Assembly: GCA_964469165.1 (NCBI GenBank)
Contig: CAYXXZ010000029.1
Span: forward strand, 1 to 31,543
Length of the DNA: 31,543 nt
Direction of reading: 5' to 3'
Source: CAYXXZ01 sp964469165
GTDB taxonomy: Bacteria > Pseudomonadota > Gammaproteobacteria > Pseudomonadales > Porticoccaceae
This document shows, in pieces, positions 16,790 to 24,467 of the stretch. Below the pieces are notes generated by a model. That model was not told the DNA's origin. It was given only the letters and a program-made list of their open reading frames with translations, and ran no database searches. The number at the start of each line of letters is the position of its first letter. The first letter of the stretch is position 1. A program made the translations under genes and the position numbers.

Positions 16790-18858
16790 GCATCATCGCC
16801 CGGCTGCGCGCGCGCGGCATCCCCCTGACACTGCTGGCCGGCCCCATGCTGATCATCATGGTGCTGGCCATGATGATCATTCCACTGCCGCCTTTCGTGC
16901 TCGACGTGCTGTTCACCTTCAACATCGCCCTTGCGGTGATGGTGCTGATGGTCAGCATGTTCACCAGCAAACCGCTGGACTTCGCCGCCTTTCCCGCCAT
17001 TCTGCTCTTCACCACCCTGCTGCGCCTGGCGCTGAACGTGGCCTCGACGCGCGTGGTGCTGATCGAGGGCCACAAGGGCGGCGACGCCGCCGGCAAGGTC
17101 ATCGAGGCCTTCGGCGCCTTCCTGGTAGGGGGCAACTTCGCCGTTGGCCTGGTGGTATTCATGATTCTGGTGATCATCAATTTCATGGTCATCACCAAGG
17201 GCGCGGGGCGCATCGCCGAGGTGGGCGCGCGCTTCATGCTCGACGCCATGCCCGGCAAGCAGATGGCCATCGACGCCGACCTCAACGCCGGCCTGATCGG
17301 CGAGCAGGAAGCGCGCACGCGCCGCGCCGCGGTGGCCCAGGAAGCGGATTTCTACGGTTCCATGGATGGCGCCAGCAAATTCGTGCGCGGCGACGCGGTG
17401 GCCGGCCTCGTGATCATGGTGGTCACCATCGTCGGCGGCCTGTTGATCGGCATGATCCAGCACGACCTGGATTTTTCCACCGCCGCCAGAACCTATACCC
17501 TGCTCACCGTCGGCGACGGCCTGGTGGCGCAGATTCCCGCACTGGTCATCTCCACCGCGGCGGGCGTCATGGTGTCGCGGGTCGACACCGACCAGGACGT
17601 CGGCCAGCAGATGATCGGCCAGCTGTTCATCAATCCCCAGGTGGTCCTGCTCACCGCGGGCGTCATGGGGCTGCTCGGGCTGGTGCCCGGCATGCCCAAC
17701 CTCGTCTTTCTGTTCATCACCTCGCTGCTCGGCCTGCTCGCCTGGTTCCTGATCCGCAATCAGCGCCGCCGCGCCGCCGAATCCCCCGAACAGGCCGCCC
17801 CGCTGCCGGCGCGCAGCGAAGCGCCGGAAGCCACCTGGGACGATGTGCAACTGATCGACACGCTGGGCCTCGAAGTGGGTCACCGCCTGATCCCCCTGGT
17901 GGACCATCATCAACAGGGCGAACTGCTCGGTCGCATCAAGAGCGTGCGCAAGAAATTCGCCCAGGAGAGCGGTTTCCTGCCGCCCGCCGTGCACATTCGC
18001 GACAACCTCGAACTCGCGCCCAATACTTACGTGTTGTTGATGAAGGGCGCCGAGATCGGCCGCGGCGAAATCCATGCGGACAAGTGGCTCGCCATCGATC
18101 CGGGCCAGGTCAGCGGCGACGTGCCCGGCATTGCCACCCGCGATCCGGCATTTGGCCTGCCCGCGCTGTGGATCGACGGCGCCAACCGCGAGCAGGCGCA
18201 AATCTGCGGCTATACCGTGGTGGACGCCAGCACCGTGGTGGCCACTCACCTCAACCACTTGCTGCAGCGCCACGCCGCCGAAATGCTCGGGCGCCAGGAA
18301 GTGCAGCAGCTGCTCGACAAGCTCGCGGAAACCGACAAGGGCCTGGTGGACGACGTGGTTCCCAAGCTCGTGTCCGTCACCCAGTTGCAGCGCTTGTTGC
18401 AGAACCTGCTCAACGAACAGGTGGCGATTCGCGATCTGCGCACCATTCTCGACACCCTGGCCGAACACGGGGGCACCGACGCCAACATGGCGGACCTCAC
18501 CGCACGGCTACGGGTGGCGCTGGGGCGCGCCATCACCCAGCAATGGTTCGCAGGCCAGGACGACCTCAATGTCATCGGTCTCGACCTGCGCCTCGAACAG
18601 GTGCTGAGCCAGGCGCTGAGCAGCGGCGGCGCCCTCGAGCCCGGACTCGCCGACACTCTCATGGGTCAGGCGCGCGCCGCCCTGGAACGACAGGAAGCCC
18701 AGGGCCACCCACCAGTGCTGGTGGTCCAGCACGCGCTGCGCCCGGTGCTGGCGCGCTTTCTACTGCGCCGCCTGCGCCACATGGCGGTGATGTCCCAGGC
18801 GGAAATCCCCGACGACCGCACCCTGCGGGTCACCAGCCTGCTGGGAGCGGCATCGTGA
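16786..18858 (+). CDS. flhA: Flagellar export gate protein FlhA
   Basis: A 690-residue protein, about the length of E. coli FlhA (692). It forms the nonameric ring of the flagellar type III export gate in the inner membrane. The N-terminal half has about eight hydrophobic segments and the FHIPEP-family signatures ALNVASTRVVLI and GGNFAVGLVVFMILVIINFM, followed by KGAGRIAEVGARFMLDAMPGKQM (given here as two parts of one block). The C-terminal half (about 330-690) is the cytoplasmic docking domain for chaperone-substrate complexes. The start overlaps the flhB stop and has AGGAG just upstream. The stop overlaps the GTG start of flhE. Confidence 0.97.
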   Translation: MSIIARLRARGIPLTLLAGPMLIIMVLAMMIIPLPPFVLDVLFTFNIALAVMVLMVSMFTSKPLDFAAFPAILLFTTLLRLALNVASTRVVLIEGHKGGDAAGKVIEAFGAFLVGGNFAVGLVVFMILVIINFMVITKGAGRIAEVGARFMLDAMPGKQMAIDADLNAGLIGEQEARTRRAAVAQEADFYGSMDGASKFVRGDAVAGLVIMVVTIVGGLLIGMIQHDLDFSTAARTYTLLTVGDGLVAQIPALVISTAAGVMVSRVDTDQDVGQQMIGQLFINPQVVLLTAGVMGLLGLVPGMPNLVFLFITSLLGLLAWFLIRNQRRRAAESPEQAAPLPARSEAPEATWDDVQLIDTLGLEVGHRLIPLVDHHQQGELLGRIKSVRKKFAQESGFLPPAVHIRDNLELAPNTYVLLMKGAEIGRGEIHADKWLAIDPGQVSGDVPGIATRDPAFGLPALWIDGANREQAQICGYTVVDASTVVATHLNHLLQRHAAEMLGRQEVQQLLDKLAETDKGLVDDVVPKLVSVTQLQRLLQNLLNEQVAIRDLRTILDTLAEHGGTDANMADLTARLRVALGRAITQQWFAGQDDLNVIGLDLRLEQVLSQALSSGGALEPGLADTLMGQARAALERQEAQGHPPVLVVQHALRPVLARFLLRRLRHMAVMSQAEIPDDRTLRVTSLLGAAS

Positions 18859-19247
18859 CACGGCTGCACTGCCTGGCGCTGTACTGCGCGGCGCTGTTCA
18901 CCGTTGCGCCCGCCACTGCCACTACCGGCAGCTGGAGTGCCGGCGCAACGCGCCTGCACATCGCCGTGGCCGACAAGCTGTATCACTCGCCACCTTTCGT
19001 CAGCAGCAATCCCGCGGCCAGCAGCGGGCGCGTCATGACACAGGTATCCTGGCGTTACAGGCTCGCGCCGGGAACATCGGTCCGAGCCTGGCTGTGCGCC
19101 GCGCAACGCTGCGTGGATGCGGCGAGCCAACGCGGCCACACCGCCGCGTTCACCGGCATCGCGGCCGAAACGCCACTCGAACTCCGCTTCCGCGGACGCG
19201 GAGGTGTGACGGTGGAGGACATGCGGGTCATCGTTCATTTCCGCTAG
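18855..19247 (+). CDS. flhE: Flagellar protein FlhE
   Basis: A 130-residue exported protein, the same length as enterobacterial FlhE. It has a signal peptide (about 1-22, ending PATA) and family features: GSWSAGATRLHIAV at the mature start, VSWRYRLAPG in the middle, the paired cysteines of WLCAAQRCVD, FTGIAAETPLELRF and the C-terminal MRVIVHFR. FlhE is a periplasmic protein linked to gating of the export apparatus and proton leak in Salmonella. The start is a GTG overlapping the flhA stop (GTGA), so flhB-flhA-flhE is a coupled operon. A perfect 28-base-arm inverted repeat follows 17 bases after the stop and may end the transcript. Confidence 0.9.
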   Translation: MTRLHCLALYCAALFTVAPATATTGSWSAGATRLHIAVADKLYHSPPFVSSNPAASSGRVMTQVSWRYRLAPGTSVRAWLCAAQRCVDAASQRGHTAAFTGIAAETPLELRFRGRGGVTVEDMRVIVHFR

Positions 19248-19264
19248 CACCAGCACCCGTTGGT

Positions 19265-19346
19265 AGGTTGGGCTGAGGAACGAAGCCCAACATCTGTGGG
19301 GCGCATCTCTCCTGAACCTGTTGGGCTTCGTTCCTCAGCCCAACCT
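19265..19346. repeat. Long perfect inverted repeat (28-base arms), REP/BIME-like
   Basis: The arm at 19265-19292 (AGGTTGGGCTGAGGAACG and on) is exactly complementary to 19319-19346, with a 26-base loop. Each arm is itself partly palindromic (GGTTGGGCT ... AGCCCAAC). Elements of this GTTGGGCTT...AAGCCCAAC type are scattered through many proteobacterial genomes as extragenic palindromes. It lies between flhE and the fliA control region and could stop flhBAE transcripts. Confidence 0.9.
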
Positions 19347-19358
19347 GCGCCAAGAAGT

Positions 19359-19419
19359 GAATAACCACCCAAAAACCCGGCTATTCGGGCCTTCCTCAGG
19401 GTGCGTGCCCGCCAATAAT
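19359..19419 (+). promoter_or_regulatory. Candidate class 2 promoter of fliA with FlhDC-type box
   Basis: GAATAACC (19359-19366) and GGCTATTC (19379-19386) form an inverted repeat around a 12-base spacer. The FlhDC box is described as AAATARCG-like half-sites with 10-12 bases between them, so the core matches 6 of 8 on each side. The outer right part (GCCTT) also fits; the outer left part does not. A -10-like AATAAT follows at 19414-19419 with no recognisable -35, as expected for activator-dependent class 2 promoters. The fliA ATG is at 19470. Confidence 0.42.
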
Positions 19420-19469
19420 TGATCATCCGGCGGCGCGGAGCGTCGGCCGATCATTGACGTGGATGTGGC

Positions 19470-20168
19470 ATGTATACCGCGAAAGGCAAAATCAACCAGG
19501 AGAGCCTGATCAAAGAGTACCTGCCGGCGGTGCGCCGCCAGGCCCTGGCACTGCAGGTCCGGCTCCCCGCCAGCATCGAGCTGGACGATCTCATCCAGGC
19601 TGGCGTGATCGGCCTGATGGACGCGCTCGGCCGCTATGACGCCAGCGCCGGCGCCAGCTTCGCCACCTTTGCCAGCCAGCGCATTCGCGGCGCCATGATC
19701 GACGAACTGCGCACCCGCGACTGGCTGCCGCGCAGTGTGCGGCGCAATGCACGCAGCCTGGACGCCTGCGTGCATCGCCTCGAACAAACCCTGGGACGCG
19801 CGCCGGAAGAACGGGAAATCGCCGCCGCCATGGACATGGGCCTGGCGGAGTACCGCCAGCTGCTGCGCGACATCAACAGTGGCTACCTGCTGCCCCTGGA
19901 AGACCTGATGGCGGAAGGCGCCGAACCGGCAGCCCACAACAGCGCCGAAACCCCTTTCGAACAGCTGCTGGAAAGCCAGCAGCGCGAGCGCCTCGTGGAC
20001 GCCATCGCGGCACTGCCGGAACGGGAAAAACTCCTCATGGCCCTTTATTACCAGGAGGAGCTGAATCTCAAGGAAATCGGCGCCGTGCTCGGCGTCAGTG
20101 AATCACGGGTATGCCAGCTGCACAGCCAGGCGGTGAGCCGCCTCCGTGCGAAGCTGGCGCCGAGTTGA
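19470..20168 (+). CDS. fliA: Flagellar sigma factor FliA (sigma-28)
   Basis: A 232-residue sigma factor, close to E. coli FliA (239). It directs RNA polymerase to class 3 flagellar and chemotaxis promoters. Region 2 is seen in LIKEYLPAVRRQA, ELDDLIQAGVIGLMDALGRYD and the -10-recognising stretch FATFASQRIRGAMIDELRTRDW (in two parts), region 3 in ARSLDACVHRLEQTLGR, and region 4 at the C-terminus (LPEREKLLMALYYQEELNLK, then the helix-turn-helix EIGAVLGVSESRVCQLHSQA). The ribosome-binding site before ATG 19470 is weak. Three good sigma-28 promoters elsewhere in this window are probable targets. A REP-like pair follows directly after the stop. Confidence 0.96.
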   Translation: MYTAKGKINQESLIKEYLPAVRRQALALQVRLPASIELDDLIQAGVIGLMDALGRYDASAGASFATFASQRIRGAMIDELRTRDWLPRSVRRNARSLDACVHRLEQTLGRAPEEREIAAAMDMGLAEYRQLLRDINSGYLLPLEDLMAEGAEPAAHNSAETPFEQLLESQQRERLVDAIAALPEREKLLMALYYQEELNLKEIGAVLGVSESRVCQLHSQAVSRLRAKLAPS

Positions 20169-20169
20169 T

Positions 20170-20241
20170 TTGTAGGAGCCTGCCCGCAGGCGACCGCTGG
20201 CTACGCCCCGAGGCTGGTGTCGCTTGCAGGCAAGCTCCTAC
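20170..20241. repeat. Pair of inverted REP-like palindromes
   Basis: TGTAGGAGCCTGCCCGCAGG (from 20170) and its near-complement ending GGCAAGCTCCTACA (to 20241) face each other. The first arm also folds on itself (GCCTGC-CC-GCAGGC). The GTAGGAGC...GCTCCTAC type is that of the REP elements well known in Pseudomonas and relatives. It sits between the converging fliA and cheZ genes, a typical place, and may protect or terminate both transcripts. Confidence 0.88.
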
Positions 20242-20289
20242 AGGGATGCTCCAACCGAGCATCCGCAATCGCGGCCGCAGCCACGACCC

Positions 20290-20955
20290 TCAGAATCCCA
20301 GCTCCGCCAGCAAATCATCCACCTGGTCCTGCGAGCTCATCACCTCCGGTTCGTCGCCGCGAATCTGGGGACCGTTGAGGAGCATGGTTTCGTGGCGCGA
20401 TTCTTCCGCCAGCTTGATCTCCTCGCCGCGCCGTTGCAGGTGGCCGCGGTCGTCGCTGTGGGGAACGCTGTCCAGCAATACCTGCAGCAGTTCGAATTCG
20501 AGGTGACGCACCACATCCATCATGCGCTTGATGACCTGCCCGGTGAGATCCTGAAAATCCTGCGCCATCATGATTTCCATCAGTTCCCCGCTGGTGCGCT
20601 GGGTCAGCACCGGCACCTCTTGCAGATAGGCCAGGGTATCCGCGGCCAGGCCGTTTTCGGCGCCAGCGGCGAGCCAGCGCGCGGCGAGTGCTTCGGCACC
20701 GGCGCCGATTTCCGTCTGCATCGGCTGGGCGCGGTCGATGGCGTTGAGGGCGCGCTCGGCGGCCTGCTCGGTCATCGACGCGATGTAGCTCAGGCGGTCG
20801 CGGGCATCGGGGATGGCCTCCGCCGCTCTCTCCACTTCCTTGTCGAGGCCGAGTTCGCGCATGCTGTCGCGCAGCATGCGGATGAGGTGGCCGATGCGCT
20901 GGATCACTTCGTCGTTGACGGCTCTGGGGGCGGATTGGTGCATGTCACCATTCAT
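20290..20955 (-). CDS. cheZ: CheY-P phosphatase CheZ
   Basis: A 221-residue helical protein that removes phosphate from CheY-P (E. coli CheZ has 214 residues). The active-site segment AQDFQDLTGQVIKRMMDVV gives D136 and Q140, equal to E. coli D143 and Q147. The C-terminal CheY-binding helix QDQVDDLLAELGF is almost the same as in E. coli. The start at 20955 has AGGAGA 8 bases upstream; an in-frame ATG four codons later is less well placed. It is 33 bases downstream of cheY and is the last gene of the che cluster. Confidence 0.97.
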   Translation of the reverse strand: MNGDMHQSAPRAVNDEVIQRIGHLIRMLRDSMRELGLDKEVERAAEAIPDARDRLSYIASMTEQAAERALNAIDRAQPMQTEIGAGAEALAARWLAAGAENGLAADTLAYLQEVPVLTQRTSGELMEIMMAQDFQDLTGQVIKRMMDVVRHLEFELLQVLLDSVPHSDDRGHLQRRGEEIKLAEESRHETMLLNGPQIRGDEPEVMSSQDQVDDLLAELGF

Positions 20956-20988
20956 GATCGTGTCTCCTGATGGGGCGGTTCCCGCTGA

Positions 20989-21378
20989 TTATTTACCCAG
21001 CTTCTCGAAAATCTTGTTGAGCTTTTCTTCCAGGGTCGCGGCCGTGAACGGCTTGACCACGTAGCCGTTGGCGCCCGCCTGGGCCGCGGCGATGATGTTT
21101 TCCTTCTTCGCCTCGGCGGTCACCATCAGCACCGGCAGGTGCTTGAGCCCGTCTTCAATCCGAATCTGGCGCAGCATTTCAAGGCCATCCAGATTGGGCA
21201 TGTTCCAGTCGGAAATGACCAGTTCGAAGCCGCCGTTTCTCAGCTTGGAGAGGGCATCGTTGCCGTCTTCCGCCTCGTCGACGTTGGCAAAGCCGAGCTC
21301 CTTCAGCAGGGTGCGCACGATGCGGCGCATGGTGGGAAAGTCGTCTACCACCAGAATACTCATGTTTTTATCGACCAT
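20989..21378 (-). CDS. cheY: Chemotaxis response regulator CheY
   Basis: A 129-residue single receiver domain that binds the flagellar switch protein FliM when phosphorylated by CheA. D12/D13 and phosphoacceptor D57 (ISDWNMPNLDG) are present. The second half, from LPVLMVTAEAKKENIIAAAQ to VVKPFTAATLEEKLNKIFEK, is nearly identical to the E. coli protein. AGGTGA precedes the ATG by 7 bases. It follows the mcp gene by 47 bases. Confidence 0.98.
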   Translation of the reverse strand: MVDKNMSILVVDDFPTMRRIVRTLLKELGFANVDEAEDGNDALSKLRNGGFELVISDWNMPNLDGLEMLRQIRIEDGLKHLPVLMVTAEAKKENIIAAAQAGANGYVVKPFTAATLEEKLNKIFEKLGK

Positions 21379-21425
21379 TGTCTGTCACCTGTGCAATAAA
21401 ACTGTTGATCTCATGTGGAGCCTGG

Positions 21426-23156
21426 CTAGAACGCCTCCCATTCCTCTTCGGCGATTCTGTCCTTGCGCGCCCTGGCGCCGCTGGGTTCCCGCACTGCGGG
21501 CGTGCTCAGCCTGGAAACCAGGCCGCCCGCAAAACTGCTATCGTCCTGCGCCGCGACCTTCTCCTGTTCCTGGGCTTCGCCATCCGCCGACACCTCTTCG
21601 CCGGCGAGGCGGAATATCGCCACCAGACTTTCGAGAGTGCGCGCCTGTTCTTCCAGCGACGCGGCTGCGGCCGCGGCCTGCTGCACCACCACGGCGTTCT
21701 GCTGGGTAACCTCGTCCATCTGGCCGACCGCCTGGCTGACCTGTTCGATACCGCCGCTCTGCTCCTGGGAGGCCGCTGAAATCTCGTCGATGATGTCGGT
21801 GACGCGCTTCACCGACGCCACCACCTCGCGCATGGTGCTGCCGGCCTGCTCCACCAGTACCGAGCCCTGCGTGACCTGCTCTGCGGAGTTGTCGATCAAC
21901 GCCTTGATCTCCTTGGCGGCATCGGCGCTGCGCCCGGCGAGATTGCGTACCTCGCCGGCCACTACGGCAAAGCCGCGGCCCTGCTCACCGGCGCGCGCCG
22001 CTTCCACCGAGGCGTTGAGTGCGAGGATATTGGTCTGGAAGGCAATGGCATCGATCAAGCCGGTAATGTCGGCAATCTTGCGCGAACTCGTGGAAATGCC
22101 GCCCATGGTGGCAATGACGTTTTCGACCACGTCGCCGGCCCTGCTGGCGGTGGCAGAGGCATCCTGGGCGAGGGTGCTGGCCTGGCGCGCGTTGTCGGCA
22201 TTCTGCTTCACGGTGGCGGTGAGTTCTTCCATACTGGCGGCGGTCTCTTCCAGGGACGCGGCCTGCTGCTCGGTGCGCGACGACAGATCGGCGTTGCCGC
22301 TGGAGATCTCCGAAGCGCCGACATGTATCGAGTTGCTGCTGCCGCGCACCTCGCTGACGATACGCATCAAGCCGCTCTGCATCTCGCCCATGGCGCTGAA
22401 CAGCTGGCCAATTTCATTGCGCCCGAGCTGGGGGACGTCGTGGGACAGATCCGCCTGCGCAATGTATTCCAGATGCGTGACGGCGCGCTTCAGGGGGCCG
22501 ATCACCACGGTGCGCAAAATGAAGTAGATCAGCCCCATCACCACCACCGTCAGCGCCAGAATGCTCAGCTGCACGACGCTGAAGGTTTGCGCGAGCGCGC
22601 TGTAGTTTTCCATGTGATCCTTGCCCTGGCCGTTGGCATAGGCGACGAACCCCTCCATGCTTTCCGCCAGGTCGTCGGCCAGCGGCATCAGCTCTTCGCG
22701 GATCATCGCGAAATCTTCCAGGCTGCGATCAGCGAGGGTGTCCCGCGCTTCGCCCACCAGCGCCATGACCTCGTCGTATTGCCCCTTGAGGCTCGCCGCC
22801 AGGGCCTCGGCTTCGGCATTCCTGGGCGCGCCCATGAACGCGTCGAAGTGGCGTTGCGATTCCTCCAGATAATTCTGCGCCGCCTCGATGCGGCGATCGG
22901 CCTGCGCTTCGCGGCTCCTCTCGGCGTAGCTCGCGCCGGCCTCGAGATTGAGCCGCGCGGAATTGACCAGCACGAACGACTGGTTCACGTCGTTGAGTTG
23001 GGCGGCGTTGACCTGGTGCAAGAATTCGATGGCATTGTGAGCGGAGCGCGCCGATATGTAGCTGGTCGCGGCGATCGCGCCGATGCACAGCGCAAAGCAG
23101 ACCAGGACGCCGCTCATGGCCAGATTGATCTTGAGATTGCGCAATACTGTCATCAT
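21426..23156 (-). CDS. Methyl-accepting chemotaxis protein, transmembrane, with C-terminal tether pentapeptide
   Basis: A 576-residue receptor of the Tar/Tsr layout. First membrane helix about 14-34, periplasmic four-helix-bundle-type sensor about 35-190, second helix about 193-215 (VVQLSILALTVVVMGLIYFI), HAMP about 215-270, then the long signalling coiled coil. Methylation segments include SSRTEQQAASLEETAASMEE. The signalling tip AIAFQTNILALNASVEAARA and GEQGRGFAVVAGEVRNLAGRSA is intact. The protein ends in EEWEAF, which fits the xWxxF-type pentapeptide (E. coli NWETF) that tethers CheR and CheB. It lies between cheB and cheY, where E. coli has no receptor gene (its tar and tap precede cheR). 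The ligand cannot be told from sequence. Confidence 0.95.
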   Translation of the reverse strand: MMTVLRNLKINLAMSGVLVCFALCIGAIAATSYISARSAHNAIEFLHQVNAAQLNDVNQSFVLVNSARLNLEAGASYAERSREAQADRRIEAAQNYLEESQRHFDAFMGAPRNAEAEALAASLKGQYDEVMALVGEARDTLADRSLEDFAMIREELMPLADDLAESMEGFVAYANGQGKDHMENYSALAQTFSVVQLSILALTVVVMGLIYFILRTVVIGPLKRAVTHLEYIAQADLSHDVPQLGRNEIGQLFSAMGEMQSGLMRIVSEVRGSSNSIHVGASEISSGNADLSSRTEQQAASLEETAASMEELTATVKQNADNARQASTLAQDASATASRAGDVVENVIATMGGISTSSRKIADITGLIDAIAFQTNILALNASVEAARAGEQGRGFAVVAGEVRNLAGRSADAAKEIKALIDNSAEQVTQGSVLVEQAGSTMREVVASVKRVTDIIDEISAASQEQSGGIEQVSQAVGQMDEVTQQNAVVVQQAAAAAASLEEQARTLESLVAIFRLAGEEVSADGEAQEQEKVAAQDDSSFAGGLVSRLSTPAVREPSGARARKDRIAEEEWEAF

Positions 23157-23213
23157 GTCTGTCTACCTGTGTGTGGATTCTTGTCGCTCGTTCAAGTATC
23201 GGCTCCGCAGGGT

Positions 23214-24275
23214 TCACACCCGCTGGCGCCGCCCGGTCGCTTCCATCAATGCCATGAGGTGCGCCGCCATGTCGTCGAGCGCCACCACGTCCTCGGCCGC
23301 GCCCAGGGCGATGGCTTCCTTGGGCATGCCGAACACCACGCAGCTCGCCTCATCCTGAGCCAGGGTGGCGGCACCCGCCTGGCGCATGTCGAGCAGCCCG
23401 GCGGCGCCATCCCTGCCCATACCGGTGAGGATCACCCCCACCGCATTGCGCCCCGCGGCACGCGCCGCGGAGCGAAACAGCACGTCCACCGAGGGCCGGT
23501 GGCGGTTCACGGGCGCACCGGTATCCAGGCGCGCGACGTAGTTGGCACCGCTGCGCGCCAGTTCCAGATGCGCCTCGCCGGGCGCCACGTAGGCGTGGCC
23601 GGGCAGTATCCGTTCGCCGTCCTCCGCCTCCTTGACCGCGATGCGACACAGGCGGTCGAGGCGCGCGGCGAAGGAGCGCGTGAAGCCGCCGGGCATGTGC
23701 TGGGCGATGAGGATCGCCGGACTGTTGGCGGGCAGTGGTTCGAGCACGGCCCGCAACGCTTCGGTGCCGCCGGTGGACGCGCCGATGATCACCAGCTTTT
23801 CACTCGATACCAGCGGTGCCCGCAGCGACCCGCGCGTCCCATCCTGCGGCGTGCGCGCGCGGCGCGGACGCGAGCGGGCGGCGGCGCGGATCTTGTCCGC
23901 GATCAGCTCGGCGTAGTCGAGCATGCCGCTGCGAATCCCCACCGCGGGCTTCTCGATGAAATCCACCGCCCCCAGTTCCAGGGCGCGCAGGGTGATTTCC
24001 GAGCCGGCCCTGGTCAACGACGACACCATCAGCACCGGCATCGGTCGCAGGCGCATGAGTTTTTCGAGAAATGCGATGCCATCCATGCGCGGCATCTCCA
24101 CGTCCAGAGTCAACACATCCGGGTTGTGGAGCTTGATCAGCTCGCGCGCCACGATGGGATCGGGCGCCGTCGCCACCACCTCCATATCGTCGTGGCTGTC
24201 GATGATGCCGCGCAGCAGATCGCGGATCAGCGCGGAATCGTCAACGCACAGCACCTTGATCTTGGCGGAAATCAA
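23214..24275 (-). CDS. cheB: Chemotaxis protein-glutamate methylesterase/deamidase CheB
   Basis: A 353-residue adaptation enzyme. The receiver domain (1-125) has D12/D13 and phosphoacceptor D58 (VLTLDVEMPRMDG). A linker leads to the methylesterase domain (about 158-350) with catalytic S167 (IIGASTGGTEAL), H193 (IAQHMPGGFT) and D289 (LTGMGRDGA). I chose a TTG start at 24275 because GGGAGAGG lies 4 bases upstream and the N-terminus ISAKIKVLCVDDSA matches the family; another TTG 11 codons earlier has no such signal. No ATG is available in this region. A sigma-28 promoter lies about 50 bases upstream of the start. Confidence 0.95.
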   Translation of the reverse strand: MISAKIKVLCVDDSALIRDLLRGIIDSHDDMEVVATAPDPIVARELIKLHNPDVLTLDVEMPRMDGIAFLEKLMRLRPMPVLMVSSLTRAGSEITLRALELGAVDFIEKPAVGIRSGMLDYAELIADKIRAAARSRPRRARTPQDGTRGSLRAPLVSSEKLVIIGASTGGTEALRAVLEPLPANSPAILIAQHMPGGFTRSFAARLDRLCRIAVKEAEDGERILPGHAYVAPGEAHLELARSGANYVARLDTGAPVNRHRPSVDVLFRSAARAAGRNAVGVILTGMGRDGAAGLLDMRQAGAATLAQDEASCVVFGMPKEAIALGAAEDVVALDDMAAHLMALMEATGRRQRV

Positions 24276-24327
24276 ATGGCCTCTCCCGATAAACCCTGGC
24301 CGCAGCAATCACGACCATGTATTGCTA

Positions 24328-24354
24328 CTATCGGCGGCAGTGGCGAGAGCTTTA
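24328..24354 (-). promoter_or_regulatory. Sigma-28 (FliA) promoter upstream of cheB
   Basis: On the minus strand, TAAAGCTC and GCCGATAG are separated by exactly 11 bases, against the FliA consensus TAAAGTTT-N11-GCCGATAA (-10 octamer 7 of 8, TAAAG perfect). It lies in the 192-base gap between cheR and cheB, so it would give cheB-mcp-cheY-cheZ their own class 3 transcript inside the larger cluster. Confidence 0.8.
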
Positions 24355-24384
24355 GCCTTTGAGGGTGGCAGAGTCTTTTGCTGA

Positions 24385-24412
24385 GTTCCACGTTGCATGT
24401 TTCACGTTTCAC
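24385..24412. repeat. Four tandem degenerate 7-base repeats (GTTTCAC family), second copy
   Basis: Units in register: GTTCCAC, GTTGCAT, GTTTCAC, GTTTCAC, with the same CTGA and GC flanks as the array at 371-398. It lies about 30 bases upstream of the -35 box of the cheB sigma-28 promoter, in the cheR-cheB gap. Confidence 0.8.
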
Positions 24413-24467
24413 GCGAGCCACGCGCTGCAACAACGGCGCACTGGTTATACGGCGAGATTCTCCCGGC

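Noticed and set aside
16488..19247. A 919-codon plus-strand frame running through flhB and flhA
   Set aside because: Only its last 130 codons (flhE) are real; the rest is an out-of-frame reading of flhB/flhA with arginine/proline-rich nonsense.
19446..19453. GCCGATCA just upstream of fliA, possible autoregulatory sigma-28 site
   Set aside because: The -35 position is GC-rich with no TAAA, and a start there would leave almost no leader before the ATG.
23196..23203. GCCGATAC on the minus strand just upstream of the mcp gene, like a sigma-28 -10 box
   Set aside because: No TAAA-type -35 lies 11 bases upstream (the bases there are GC-rich); a lone octamer is not enough.
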